Assembly: GCA_037157565.1 (NCBI GenBank)
Contig: JAZHRO010000073.1
Location: 18,916,501-18,980,500 of the forward strand
Direction of reading: 5' to 3'
Origin: Thalassia testudinum
Lineage: Eukaryota; Streptophyta; Magnoliopsida; Alismatales; Hydrocharitaceae
DNA: 64,000 nucleotides
Shown piece by piece: positions 23,029 through 35,589 of the stretch (the first letter of the stretch is position 1; every line of letters begins with the position of its first letter). The translations under genes and the position numbers were made by a program. Under the pieces are notes generated by a model that saw nothing but the letters and a program-made list of their open reading frames with translations, ran no database searches and had not been told where the DNA came from.

Positions 23029-24444
23029 ACGCCCTTGATCCAACATTAAGCAACCAATTAATTAGCCCATTAAGGGTATTACAAATTCAGACCCTTACAT
23101 TGCACACTCCGACTCTCTTTGACCATGCTCTACCTCCACCCTTATCCTCCTCCTCCTTGCGAATAGCAGGGACATCGACACACCTCCCTCAACAAGAAGT
23201 TCCATCGTGCCTAACTCTCTTCGTCCTGTCCCTCTTGAGGATAGCCAGACCATGACGTCATCACCGTGACTGCACGTCTTCCACGACTGCGATGACCGTG
23301 TACCTCTGCCTCTTTCAACCACATGTGACCATGCGTGGCCCCACACTGCATTTCTCCACTCAATGACCTTGCCACCGTGACTCCGCATTTCCTCGACTCC
23401 ATTGTCATCGCCTTCGTTAGTATGCACAGTGACAACGTGCATGCCCTGCATCACATCTGCAATCGTGTGCTCACCATGACTACGTTTTGTTTTTGACTGC
23501 TCTGCATATGCTTTGATTTATGTATTTCATTTTTTTCTTAGAATCTGATTATCAGTAGCATCCTTACATTCGAATATTGAACCTATTTGCACATACTTGC
23601 CTCCCTATGGAGATGACAATATTTCAGTGGTTCACTTTGATTGATTGCATGATTTGATGAATGAGAATGATATTTATTTGATTTCACTACTTATATTTTG
23701 ATTTGGAATTTTTCCACCACTATTTATATAACAATGACACATCATTATTATCATTATTATTAGTTATTGCAAAAGCAAAAAATTCCCTCATCAAGGGTAG
23801 TGGTTAGTTTACTCTACAAACTCTGTATAACTTCGCTACCATCTTAAGGGAGTGAAGTGTCTGCATCGATATTCTCCTCCTTTTTTTCTCCTGAATAATG
23901 CATGTAGGAGAATCCACTCCTCGTAAGAGAATAAAAATCCATGCTACACATAATTAAATGCAAATACATTTATTATTGATTTTTTTAGACATTTCGTTAA
24001 GTTATTGGATGTTAAGGAAATTCTCTATGTTCCATATCCCACCTATAATTACCTAGAAGGATATTGTATATATGTAGTGCTTTATTAGATCCTTTTATAG
24101 GAAGCTATGAAATGAGATCCCCTTATCAAATTATGATGAAGTATGAAGAATATCATGAAAATGATAATTATTATGAAAATTTTGCAACATATATGACTTA
24201 GTACCTATTAAAGTAACATAAGTACGCTTTACGTCAACATGAATGTAACATAATTACCAATCATAGCATAGTTGGCTAAAAGTTAAATGTTTGTTCCTAA
24301 ATCATGGTAAAAGTTGTAGTACCGAATAGTACAAAAGAATAGTAGTAAAGATCTGTTAATGTTATAGACATTAGCAAAATTCAATTGGTTTCAACTTGTA
24401 CATGAAGTAACACTCATCCCTCCTATCGGACTAGGTATGTTCTA
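23029..24444. other. No gene seen
   Basis: 23090-23510 is GC-rich with an open minus-strand frame that has no family resemblance and low-complexity content. 23510-24440 is AT-rich. I see no domain, repeat array or element end that I can support. Confidence 0.45.
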
Positions 24445-24756
24445 TTACATACACATTTTCATTGTTAGATTTACCACCGAACACACAATAATCACCTTTA
24501 CATATATTACCACCTCTTTAAGTTGACTACGAAGCTTAAGAACATTTGTATTAGTACCCATTGATATCTCCTTCACATGCTCTAATTCCTTGAGCAACCC
24601 ATTGATGTTTTCTTCCTTTTTTTTTTAAGATTTATTTTCAATCGATTTGAAGAATTTACACTCGTTTATTTCACAAGTGTAAAACTTTCTATCTTTACTT
24701 TATGCCTTACGAGGTGTTCTCATGAATGTAAGTCAATTACACGAACAAGTCATGCA
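24445..24756 (-). pseudogene. GRF-type zinc-finger protein with C-terminal membrane segment, broken
   Basis: Reading the minus strand from 24756 to the TAA at 24447-24445 gives one frame of 104 codons with three in-frame stops. It shows CMTCSCN, then RTPRKA, then DRKFYTCEINECKFFKS, which match the CxC...T...P.R.FY.C...C.FF pattern of the GRF zinc finger. A charged helix (LLKELEHVKE...LKLRSQLKE) and a hydrophobic tail (VVIYVKVIIVCSVV) follow, the usual layout of small plant GRF proteins. GRF fingers bind single-stranded nucleic acid in some proteins (known); the role of this plant type is unknown to me. It may be a captured fragment or a decayed gene copy. No neighbouring element ends were found. 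Confidence 0.6.
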
Positions 24757-25719
24757 AGGAACGAATGCTCAATACTAGCTGTTGGAGCTTTGTGAAGTTG
24801 AATCACATGAAACCTTGCGTAAATAATTTAACATTTTAATTAATGAGTCATTTATTAAAGAAATGTAATAATAAATCTTGTTGACGGTATTTAGGAAATT
24901 GTGAGTGCAAGTAATATGAACATATGATTAACAAAAACTATAAGATTTGCATGCAAGATTTTCTTAAAATTTTGGTCAATTTCTTAATTTTGATAACGAC
25001 TTTGTATAGTTGAAACAATCACCCAATGTCTCTGATAGCCCTCGACGGTTAATCGGAGGCATTTTTGTCCTTTCCTACCTTATTTGAACCATTGATAGCA
25101 TAAATGTAATATTCAAAGTTTTCATCGTTACCGTTAACATTGTGTGAGGAAAATTCCGAGGAATATTCATCCCCTATTAACGGAAAATAAATCTTGTGGT
25201 ATGATACTCTCTGGTAAGCTTGTTTTCAGGGGTGTGGATGTATATATAAAGTTTATTAAAGAATGAATGTAATTCAGTGATAATTTAGGAGTATGTTCGT
25301 AAATAATCCTTTATTTTATAATAAAAGGAGTAGTACATGTTGCGAAATACGTAATAAAGGTTAACGTAGCGTCGAAAATTGCATGTAAATTTAATTCTGA
25401 ATGTGCAATATAAATGTATTGAAAACGATGACTCATACAGGTAGAAAAATTTCTAATATAAACGCTATCCTCCGACCGTTAAATGTGTGTTCGATTCAGT
25501 GTAATTGAAAAAAATCCAACGACATATAATATGTTCTACCCGCGTAAAAAAGTTGTGGACCAGTAAGACAGTCTCTGCTGGTCTAATTTATTGGACTGTA
25601 ATTCAGAGTAAGATCGTTAACCCTCATTTGTTAGGTCACTTTAATTTAGAAAATTAACTAAAGAATAAATATATGTATTAAAATTAGGTTTTGCTTGTAT
25701 TTCTTAGTATTATGTATCT
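24757..25719. other. No gene seen
   Basis: AT-rich sequence without a supported frame, repeat or element border. Confidence 0.5.
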
Positions 25720-25728
25720 TATTATATA

Positions 25729-26639
25729 AGATCTTTTACATGAATATCACTGAATTTTTTTTAAATTACTTAAATAATATTCAATTTAATATATTTATAG
25801 ATATGTCATTGAAAAAATAATATCATTTTGGTATTTATCGCTCCGTCAGTTAAAGTCGTTAAATTTAATGATTTTGGACTGAAATATAATAAAAAATTAT
25901 TTTATATCCTTATAATTTATTTTTTAATCCTTAAATTTTATTTCATCAAATTTTATTTTTTTAATTTTCACCCCCTCTCTTCTCCCTCCCCTAGCTAGTT
26001 CACCTCCCTTCTTCCTCACCTTCGACCACATCCTCCACCCCCACTCTCTAATCTCCAATCACCTCCTCTGTCCCCTCTCTAACCACCACCTTCTCTCAAC
26101 TACCTCATCTCTTCTCAAACATAACTAAGTAGAAACTTGCACCCAACCTCGTTGTGAGAAGAGAGAAAATACGTAGGGATCCCTACGTGGGTTGAACAAT
26201 ACGTAAAACTATGGGAAGGTCCTTTAGAGTTTAGAGAATTCTTTGAAACTATGAGACACTATAAAATATGCGTAGAAATTGAGAAATAACCTCTGGATGT
26301 TTAGAGGTCTACCACGCGACCCCCGCGTGAGAGGGGGGAGGAGGTGGTCGGAGGTGAGGAGGAAGGGAGGTGAACTAGTAAGGGGAGGGAGGGGGTGAAA
26401 ACTAAAAAAATAAAATTTGACAACAAAAAAAATTGAGAACTAAAAAATAAAATTTGAAGACTAAAAAATAAATTTTTATTACATTTAAGTGCAAAATCGT
26501 TACGTTTAACAGATATGGTTTACGGAATGGTAAATATGTAAACGGTGCTACTTTTTCAATATCATATCTATAAATATAATGAATTGAATGATATTTAAGT
26601 AATTTTAAAAGATTTCAGTACTATTAACATAAAAAATCC
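25729..26639. mobile_element. Complete fold-back (Mutator-like) element with 9-bp TSD
   Basis: The left terminus reads AGATCTTTTACATGAATATC and the right terminus, on the minus strand, GGATTTTTTATGTTAATAG. The arms (about 25729-26110 and 26330-26639) are diverged inverted copies, AT-rich outside and CCTCC/GGAGG-rich inside, around a unique centre of about 220 bp. TATTATATA (25720-25728) and TATTATGTA (26640-26648) flank it. A 9-bp duplication is typical of Mutator-type transposition. No transposase is encoded, so it would be non-autonomous. Confidence 0.75.
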
Positions 26640-26648
26640 TATTATGTA

Positions 26649-29600
26649 TTATAAATAATTATGTGATGGAGGTCATAATTGATGGTTACCTCTAAAAGAA
26701 ATTCCAAAGGTAACCGTCCTCATCTATAATTCTCCCATTCCAAAGAGGGTGGACGACCACCCTTTTGAATGTTGATGGATGCATATGGAGGTTGTTCCCT
26801 TTGAATTCAAATGCTATGAAGTGTACATGTCATACGCACGAGATTAGATCCACTTTTTGTGGATCTAAAATTGAATGACAAGGGGGTTGTCATATATTGC
26901 ATTCAAGGAAGAAAAGAGGCAATCAATTCTCCATTTTTTTTCTTGAGGAGGCGGACCACCACCCTCCTTCACCTTCACCCCCATGGGTGTGGGACACCCA
27001 ACCTTTCTCTCAATGTGCAGCATCCCTTGAGCAGGGGGTCACGCTCCTCTCCGCTTTCGAGCCCCTTTGGATGGGCTACACCACCTACTCCTCATGGAGA
27101 GGTCACCTCCACAGACTAGTCTCCTTCAACTTCGCAAGCGTAAAGATGCAAGGAGGCAACGATATGCCATCGCCTCACCCGCTACTGTCGAGAAGAGACA
27201 CTAGTCCCATGCTCAGGGATTCACCCTGGATGCCCACCTCGTAGTGATGGCACGAGGAGACACATCCAGGATCGTCAACCATCACAGTCCATTGCCGTTC
27301 GTTAGGGGGGGATGTTCCTACTAGTTTGAATATCTTGATCTTTTCTTTTTACTTTGTTTTATTTATTATTATTATTTTTTATCTTGTAAATCATACTTGA
27401 TTGAGATTAGATAAAAATACTTTGATGTCAGTGCCTTTCTTGGGGACGACACTCGTTTTTATACGTGGTTTTCTTTAATTTCTTTCATTCACGATTTCGC
27501 TAGCCATGCAACGACATATACGTATTTCTCTTTAGAGAAAATGCGTGATCAAAGGCATACAGACATCATTTTTTTTTAATTGATCTCTTATATATAGCAT
27601 GTTAGGTTAGTTTTGGGTTTTATTAGGTTTAGGTTGCATTAGTTGGTCAATAAAGAGGTGTTTTGTTGATGGATTAAATATTTAATCTATTATTTAACTC
27701 GTTTTCTATTTACGTTAGGTTAATTAAATTTAATTAAAAATAAAATTATTTTACCTTATCTATCCAATAATTTTAACTTACCAAAATATCTAAATAAATT
27801 AACTCATTTATTTTAATATTTATTCAACTCGTTCTACTTATTACAAAAATTAATTTCCCTTGACAAACGGGGCTTAAGAGTCTAAGTTTGAGTGTTGAGG
27901 TTCTGATGCGAGTTTGCTATCTTTTGAGTGAGTTCAAAAATCCACGCAGAGGGTTCTGCAGTTCCTAGATTCGTGAAATTTCGTGAGGTGATAGGTCTTA
28001 AAAAGAGATTTTCAATGGTATGTGGCAGGTTTTCTAATTCGTAGTATAAAAAAGATAAAAATCAAAAGATGTGGATCGGTCAGATTTGAATTTTGGTTCT
28101 ATTTTCTCAATTCAATGAATTTTTAAAAATCATATACTAACGAAACTTGTTGCAGTGTTTTCCTTATCAAATTTAGCATCTCGAGAAATATCTACAAAAA
28201 TTTTGGACATGATTGGGTTTGGTTTTCACGTGCACCTTTGATTAGTTGTCATTTTGGGTAGACTGACCTGCCATATTAGAAAAATCAAGAAAATTTAGTT
28301 TCGGCTATTAGAAAAATCTCAAAAAATCATGAAATGTTCCTCATTTGATATATTACATTTCTGTCAAGTTTGGACAAGTTTAGAATTCGTTTGAATATAG
28401 TGTGACCATAACTTTGTTACTATTCCAGGAGAATCAAATTTTTTGGAAAATGAAGAAAAGACTCCCATGACCACATGAAGGAAAGGAGTCATCTCCTCCT
28501 ATTTTTACTTTCTCTTTAGATTAGAGTTTAATTTAGACAATACATTAGTTTATAATTTAATTTCAATTTTGTTGCCCTTCTAGCATTGGGGTTCATTTTT
28601 AAGGGAGTGTCCCTACTTTAATGATAATTTAGGACCCTTGTTCTGGTGTTGTTTTGGGGGCGTGTTCCCATTTTTCTTTGGATTTAGGAATTCATTTTTG
28701 TAGGTTGTGATTGGATTCTAGATGTGCTTATTTGTGTGCTTATATATCTAAAAAAAAAAGAGACGCGAGCTACCTATTCTAGAAGCAACATATCCTAGAT
28801 GCGTTGCATATAAGAGAACAAACTGCCTCTAGTATTTTATTCCTTGCATTGTTACATTTTGCATGTAGAGTGCTGGATTCAAGTATGATTTCTATCTTGG
28901 CTTGAGCTCTTGTTACATGAATTTGCACTAGGCCTAATTCCAAGACCACCAGTTGTTTGAAAGAATTAACCAAGTGGTCACCTTTTAAAAATTGGGATTG
29001 CTAACTATAATGGACCTAAAATTGGAAAAACAATTGTTTTGAAAAAGGAAAGTGTGAGCGATTTTGAAAAATTCAAAATTACATTTTTGCACTGTGATGC
29101 ACACTATTCTCACATTTGCACACACATAGGATGGTAAACCCCTTCAACCTCTTCTCCATTGCACCACAAGGTGGTTTGAACCTAGGTCATAAGATCAACC
29201 CATTTGAGCCTTGCGGATCCAAGGGTTGGCCTCGATTACATCCAAATTTTCCTTGCGAGTAGGTCGAGGCACTTCGTTGGACAGCCTAGGGCTCGTAATT
29301 GCAGTGTACAACTTGCTTAGTCACCTATTTGAATTCAAATTTAGAGCCTTAACCTACTAAAATTCATAAGTGTTTGTTTTGTTCTTGTTTGGATGTTGTG
29401 TCTCTTGGGGGTAGTTTAGAATGGATTGCCCTTATCCTTATCCTTTCACCTTTTACCCTCACCCACAAATGCCCAACCTCGATCCCATGTTGATTGCGTA
29501 GCAATCATTAGACTTAAATGAGCTGAATTGAGTTAGAACTTAGCATAATTGTAGCATAATTCATACATTAGTAGCATATCTTGCATCTTTTCTGCTTTAC

Positions 29601-29939
29601 TTAGATATTCATGAAATCATGCCATAATAATGTACTAATTAGTGTCTTATTTGGTTTGTAGGTAATAAAACTAAGGAGATGGCCTGAAGCAGGATAGAGG
29701 CTAGAGCTGCAGTAGAAGCCTTGGAATAAAGTTACACAAGTTGAAGACATAATGTAGGGAAGAGGTATACTACATTACTTGTAGGGTTTTAATGTGTAAA
29801 TTAAATTATGAAGAACATAGGCCATCCCTACACCTATACCTAGCCTTAGGACAACCCTCGACACCTTCCCAAACCCTAGATACCCTTACATTAGGTCACC
29901 CTAGCCTAAAGCACCTCAAAACCTACATTCCAACCAACC
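26649..29939. other. No gene; unassigned, partly LTR-like
   Basis: 26860-27250 is C-rich with unremarkable frames. A CTTGGGGACGACACTCG block at about 27438 resembles the R-U5 part of Tat/Athila-type LTRs. 27600-29700 has no domain or clear terminus. I see no protein-coding signal. Confidence 0.4.
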
Positions 29940-30190
29940 TTTGGATGTCCAGGTAGGATGTTGGACGTCCAGGCTCCTTAGATTCCACCCGCAAGACTTA
30001 GAACCCAAGCTGCTACAAAACTGGACATCCAGACAAGGTGCCAGACGTCTAATTTCTACAGAAACCCAAAATAGAACCTAGACTTCACACTGATTCAGTC
30101 TTGGACGACCAGACTAGAGACTTAGACTTTTGATTTTAAAGTATAAGTCGTCTGAAATTAAAATAAGACATCTAGAACCCCTCTTCAGAT
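29940..30190. repeat. GACGTC-type motif array outside the copia LTR
   Basis: TTGGACGTCCAGG, GGACATCCAGAC, CCAGACGTCTAA, GGACGACCAGAC, AAGTCGTCTGA and AGACATCTAGA occur within 250 bp. This segment is upstream of the LTR that begins at 30311 and has no counterpart inside it, so it belongs to a different sequence context. Confidence 0.6.
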
Positions 30191-30310
30191 GTTGTTTTTG
30201 GATTCAAGCTTGAATCTTGATTCCTAATGCCCCTAAACCCAATCCTACACCCTAGGAAACCTAAATTAAGATATTCTAAGCCTAGTACACTACCCTAAGA
30301 CCCTCCTAAT

Positions 30311-32007
30311 TGTTGGTGCAAGGGCACCACGATTGTTAATTTTGATGATAACAAACACTTGTGTTTTAATATTTGCATTTGAGTTTAAGATTTCAGGATA
30401 ATTGCAAATGGATACAAGTGTGAAGGACCTCAGAGCTCGCATCCATGGTGGATTGGAGGAGCTCGTTGGAGAAGAAAGAGCTTCGCTTAGAGCGAAAGCT
30501 TGAAGAAGGAAGGAGATGAAGAATATGATAGATTTCCTTGTATTTTGTTCTTTGTATCTTTGTTTCTTTTGCTCTTTATTTTTTGTGTCTAGATATATGT
30601 TAAAGAGCCTTAAAGTATCTAATCTATAGTCTTAGTAACACCTTCTAAACCCTAGGACACTTAGACAACTCTTAGAGAACTTAGAAAATCAAGAAAGGCT
30701 TCAGATAGCTTGATCAGATGTCCAATCTGAAAATCAGACATTTTATCTTGGACTTTAAGACGTCTGAATGTTGTATCAGACGTCCAAACATTTAGGGCTA
30801 AACTTAGAGCCTTCCGTATGTTGATTACAGTTGACTAGCCTTTTGTCTAGATGTTTTAACAGACATCTGATGACCTTGCCAGATGTCTAATTAGTAGAAC
30901 GTTGACTTAGAAAAATGATCATTGAGAAATGACTCTTGATCTTCTATCAGACGTCCTTAGAGGATCGCAGACATCTGATAAGTGAACGTTAGCCTTCGAT
31001 TAAGCCAAAATCACTTCTCTTGAGGGATCTAGCCGTTTGTACCTTGGGAAATCCATTTCCGCAGTTAATTAGGTTTCTAGGTGTCTATACCTAGTGCCAG
31101 ACATCCAACCTATCGTCTGACCCACTTTTACAAGAACCTTGTTTAGGTATGACTAAAGTCAGGAAGGTAACCTGCCTAGAATTAGACATCTGATTTAGTT
31201 CCCAGACATCTTATACTTTACTTCCAGATGTTTGATACTTTTTCAAGACATCTAATGACCCTGTAGAATCATTAATGATTCTGATTGCGGCTTGATTTGC
31301 CTTGGGATAATCCCCAACGGCTACCTAAGATTTCCACAGCCTTCCTAGGCCTTTCTAAGCCATCTATAAATAGGAGAGCCCCCTTCCTTTGTTACATACA
31401 CCAATAAATACCATTTCCATATCAGTTTGTGTCCAAAACACTTTAGAAGAGATCTTGCTCTCCAAACCGCCGTTCTACATCTTGAGAGCTTCCTTTTAGC
31501 TGCGCACCTGCTCTCTCGTCGTCGCTATGAGAGTGACGTAGTGCCATTGCGTGGTTCACGCACCCGTGTCATCTAGTCAACACACTTCCACCAAAAGGGA
31601 GTTTCCTAACTCGTATAGTAGCTAGGTTTTAATCTTTGTGGCTCTATAGGATTGTTATTTTATTATCTTTGGTTGGGTATTCGCCTTGCGAATTCCCGTC
31701 TTCCTCGCGAGACAAAATAGTTCTTGTGAAGAGGAGTTTGAGGTACACTATCCTCGTATAAAGTAGTGTGGTTGTAAGAGGTTGAACTAACCTCGTTTAA
31801 GTAGTTTGGTTAGTAGATTTGATTGACTAGGCCGATTGAAAAATCCTAAGTCGAGAGACTTAGGTGGTGGTTTTTACCTGGGTTTAGGTTTCCACCTAAA
31901 AAATCATTGTGTATTTGTGTTTGTCTATTTTTGTGAGATTGTTGAATACATTATTTTCGCTTATTTTCATTTTCCGCAAAGCTTACCCCCTCCCGAGGGA
32001 ATCTACA
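30311..32007 (+). repeat. Left LTR of outer copia element
   Basis: 1697 bp from TGTTGGTGCAAG to AATCTACA, matching the right LTR at 49530-51221. About fifteen AGACGTCT-like sites lie between 30715 and 31255, many with the central CG changed to TG or CA. The inner end directly precedes the primer site. Confidence 0.92.
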
Positions 32008-32009
32008 TT

Positions 32010-32020
32010 TGGTATCAGAG
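32010..32020 (+). other. Primer binding site, initiator tRNA-Met
   Basis: TGGTATCAGAG lies two bases after the LTR end and matches the complement of the 3' end of initiator tRNA-Met, the standard copia primer. Confidence 0.88.
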
Positions 32021-32061
32021 TAGGTTTCTGCCTTTTAGTAGTAATATATGTGGAAGATCTG

Positions 32062-34061
32062 ATGGAGGGAAGCAGCTTCACATCAAGGATATTTGAGGGG
32101 CAGTCTACCACCCATCCGTCATTCTTCAACGGGAGCAACTACCTCTATTAGAAATTGAGGATGAAGACATGGCTTCAAGCCAATGACTTCGTCATTTGGG
32201 CAAGGTGCGAGACGCCGTTTGACATCTGGGAGAGACCTATGGGGGGCTCCTCGTAGTAGCAAGTCCAGGAGCTCTCTCTCAACGCCAAGATGATGAACGC
32301 TCTCTACTAAGCATTGAGCCCGGAGGAGTTCAACCGAATCTCGCAGTGTGCCACCGCATACAAGATTTGGCACATATTAGAGGTAACTCACGAGGGTACC
32401 TTCAAGGTAAAAGCTTCTAAGATAAATATTCTTTCACAATAATTTGAATCTTTTGTTATGAAACCTAATGAGTCTTTAAGTGAGATGAACACTAGCTCCA
32501 CTCTCATTGTTAATAGCTTGAAAGCCTTAGGTAAGACCTTCATTAAGGGGGAGCTTCAAAGAAAGCTACTTTGTTCCCTTGGACCGAAATGGGAACAAAA
32601 GGTCACCTCCATCGAGGAGGCGAATAACATTGAAGAGCTCAACATGGAGGATCTCCTAGGCAACCTCATAACCTATGAGACAAAATTGAAGTAGAAGAAG
32701 GACACACCTGAACTGAAGCCGAGGAAGTCTCTCGCATTCAGAGCTGCTTCGGATACTGAGGTAAGTTCCGACGAAGAAGACCTTCGAATTTTATTTAAGA
32801 AATTTTCTAAGTTTTGTAGGTACTTGAAAAAAGAAAAGAAGGAAAAAGAAAGCCCTAATTGTTGCTATCATTGCAACAAGAAGGGGCACATTTGACCTGA
32901 ATGCCCTCTTCTTAAGAAGGAGAAGAAGAAGGAGAAGGATAAGAAGTTTAAGAAGAGGGCGTTCCAAGCTACTTGGGATGACTCGAGCTTGGAGGAAGAA
33001 GAGGAAGATCCCATGAAGAAGAATAAAATCGCTTGCATGGGTTGCATGGTCATTGCAAGCGATAGCGACTCCGACAAGGATGAGGTAAATTTTGAACTTC
33101 AAGATGCCTTTGACGAACTCTATGAAATTAGTAAATCATTAAAGGTAGAAAATAAAAACATTAAAAAGAATCTTAGTTTTCTAAAAAATGAAAATGAAAG
33201 ATTAGAGATTAAAATTAAGGATCTAGAAATTAGTTCTAGTTCTAATATTTCTGAAAAAGATGACTTGTTGTTAGAGAATAATACACACACCTGAACTAAA
33301 GTCGAGGAAGTCTCTCGCATTCAGAGTCGCTTCGGACACCGAGGTAAGTTTCGACAATGAAGACCTTCGAATTTTATTTAAGAAATTTTCTAGGTTTTGT
33401 AGGGATTTGAAGAAAGAAAAGAAGGAAAAAGAAAGCCCAAATCATTGCTATCATTGCAACAAGAAGGGGCACATTCGACCTGAATGCCCTCTTCCCAAGA
33501 AGGAGAAGGACAAGAAGTTCAAGAAGGCATTCCAAGCTACTTGGGATGACTCGAGCTCGGAGGAAGAAGAGGAAGATCCTGAGAAGAAGAATGAAATCGC
33601 TTGCATGGGTTGCATGGCTATTGCAAGCGATAGCGGCTCTGACAATGATGAGATAAATTCTGAACTGCAAGATGCCTTTGACGAACTTTATGAAATTAGT
33701 AAATCATTAAAGGTAGAAAATAAAAACATTAAAAAGAATCTTAGTTTTTTAAAAACTGAAAATGAAAGATTAGAGATTAAAATTAAGAATCTAGAAATTA
33801 GTTCTAGTTCTAATATTTCTGAAAAAGATGACTTGTTGTTAGAGAATAATAACCTAATCAATGAGAATAGTAAATTGATTGAGGAAAATACTAGTTTAAA
33901 AATGAAAATTTTTAATTTAAAGACTAAGATGTATGTTGTAGAAAAAGAACTTGCATGTCTTAGGGAAGAATCTAATAAATTGATGAACAAATTAGATAAC
34001 TTTTCTAATGATAAAGTTAGCCTTAGCCCTAAGGTTGAGAAAGGATCTCCATCAAGGAGAC
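32062..34061 (+). pseudogene. copia gag, 5' part, with internal duplication
   Basis: The start is ATG 32062, whose N-terminus resembles the gag of the inner element. The capsid-like domain carries UBN2/retrotrans_gag-like features (NALY.ALSPEEFNRIS, LEVTHEGT). A CCHC knuckle (CYHCNKKGHI.PECP) lies at about 32863-32904 and again at 33446-33487, each followed by an acidic patch and a Lys/Glu-rich coiled coil. Stops include 32149, 32254, 32257, 32308, 32692 and 32893. The last is TGA where the duplicated copy has CGA (33476-33478). The frame from the second copy runs open to the Athila insertion point and resumes in phase at 48936. Confidence 0.88.
32703..33850 (+). repeat. Tandem duplication inside gag (about 580 and 565 bp)
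   Basis: The segment from CCTGAACTGAAGCCGAGG through the knuckle and coiled coil to TTAGAGAATAAT (about 32703-33282) is repeated at about 33286-33850. The copies differ by substitutions and by a small indel in the GAAGAAGGA stretch, and lie in different frames. The first copy ends abruptly in CACACACCTGA, the joint. Confidence 0.92.
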
Positions 34062-35589
34062 TGAACGATTGATTTTTGCTTAAGAAAATAAGTTGTCAAA
34101 GTAGAAATTAAGTGGTGAAAAATCAATCGTCAATAATTAAAATAAATCACTCACAGGAGAGCATGTTGTATCCATAGGGAGGAACGACTGCAATAAATTC
34201 ACGAGTATAGAGCTATCATGTTTGCAGAAACATTCACGAAATTAATTTAATGAATTTGTTGCTCTTAATGTCACTTCCAATTTCATGAGAAGTTTAGGGC
34301 TATTTATGTAAATTTCACGTCAGAAATTAAGCTCCTAAAAATATGTAGATGATGCACGTGTAGTGGTAGAGTATGTAATTTTTAATTACATGCCATTCTT
34401 AATCCAATTTCAATGCAAAATGAGATGAATAACAATAGCTAAACAAATATGAGAAAGAATAAATATGATGCCAAAATTTCACCTCAATTTAATAATCAAG
34501 GAAAATCAAAAAAATGAGTTTTTGCAATGGCATTGATCGTAATTTCTAATGTTGCCTTCACTGTAGAGAAACAAGGGATGAACTCCCCTTGTGCGCATGT
34601 CTGGAGGAGAGATGCCCGAGGGAGGATGGCCGTGATGAGGGCATTCTGATGGCGGTGGTGGCACAACCAACGACGGCCGAAGTTGGCGCGACGACAAGGA
34701 GGACCGGCGGCGACGAGGAGGATCGAAGCATGGGTCGTTGGTTGATGGCATGGATGGCATGGAAGCACTCGTTAAGGAGAGGGAAGCGTGTTGGTGTTGA
34801 TGGTGCGGAGTTTCGAGGCTCATGGACATGGCTATGTTTTTGGGTGGTTTGGGTTCTTTTGGTTGGCAGAGAGGAGGGGGAGGAGGAGGAGGAAGAAAAA
34901 GAAGAAGAAGAAGATGATGATGGAGAAAAGGGGGACGGCGATGGTGGTGTGGAGTTGTTGGCTGGAAGTTGCAGGTTGTGGTGTGGAAGAAGATGGTCTG
35001 CAGCTGAAGGGTGGTTGTGGTGCGTGGAGAAGGTGATGGGTTGGTGATGAAGGTGGTGACGGTGAGGGGTAGGTGATGATGGTGGAGATGGTGTGCGTGC
35101 TGTCACTGCACGCACCACGGTAGGGGAAGGTTGGCAGAGGCAGAGAGGGTGCACGCTGGGTCCACAGTGCAGGCTTTCTTCACGATCTAGAGGACGTCGC
35201 CGGTCCCCGCCAGGGGGACGGGATGATATATCTTCCGCCAGTGGTTTTCTTTGTTGCGATTTTTCTTTATTGTTCTATTTTCTCCCGAGATCTCCGCTTC
35301 TCCAACGGTAGCAGTGAGGCGGTGGCTTTAGAGGCGATGCGTTTGAAATTCGTCAGCATCATCAAACATCTAGAATAAGCTCTGTATGTCTTAAAAATCA
35401 AATTTGGCTGAACTTGAATTCTACGATCAAATAAATGAAGATAATTATTAATACTACAAAATAAATTATGCAAACCTACCTTATAATGCATGCATTTATT
35501 TAATAAGCAAATGCAAATATCAGTACATTCTAAAATGTAAGAATTAACCAACTTAGGTTAAAAATTATTTCACTATTGTGAACTCATCA
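34062..35589 (-). repeat. Left (3') LTR of Athila-type element
   Basis: 1528 bp. On the plus strand it starts TGAACGATTGATTTTTGC and ends GTGAACTCATCA, as does the right LTR end at 48931. It holds a GGAGGA/GGTGGTGG-rich segment (34800-35080) shared with the right LTR. Roughly the first 665 bp (34062-34725) have no good match in the right LTR. Confidence 0.85.

Noticed and set aside
22689..23030. Minus-strand ORF with Phe/Leu/Lys repeats
   Set aside because: It is the translation of the hairpin minisatellite at 22854-23028.
24590..24800. First read as a copia gag coiled-coil fragment
   Set aside because: Frame-consistent translation gave the FYTC...CKFF pattern of a GRF finger and a hydrophobic tail, which Gag lacks.
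34558..35154. Ser/His/Pro-rich ORF in the Athila LTR, also at 48086-48601
   Set aside because: It lies in the GGAGGA/GGTGG-rich LTR segment and has no start, domain or frame conservation beyond DNA similarity.
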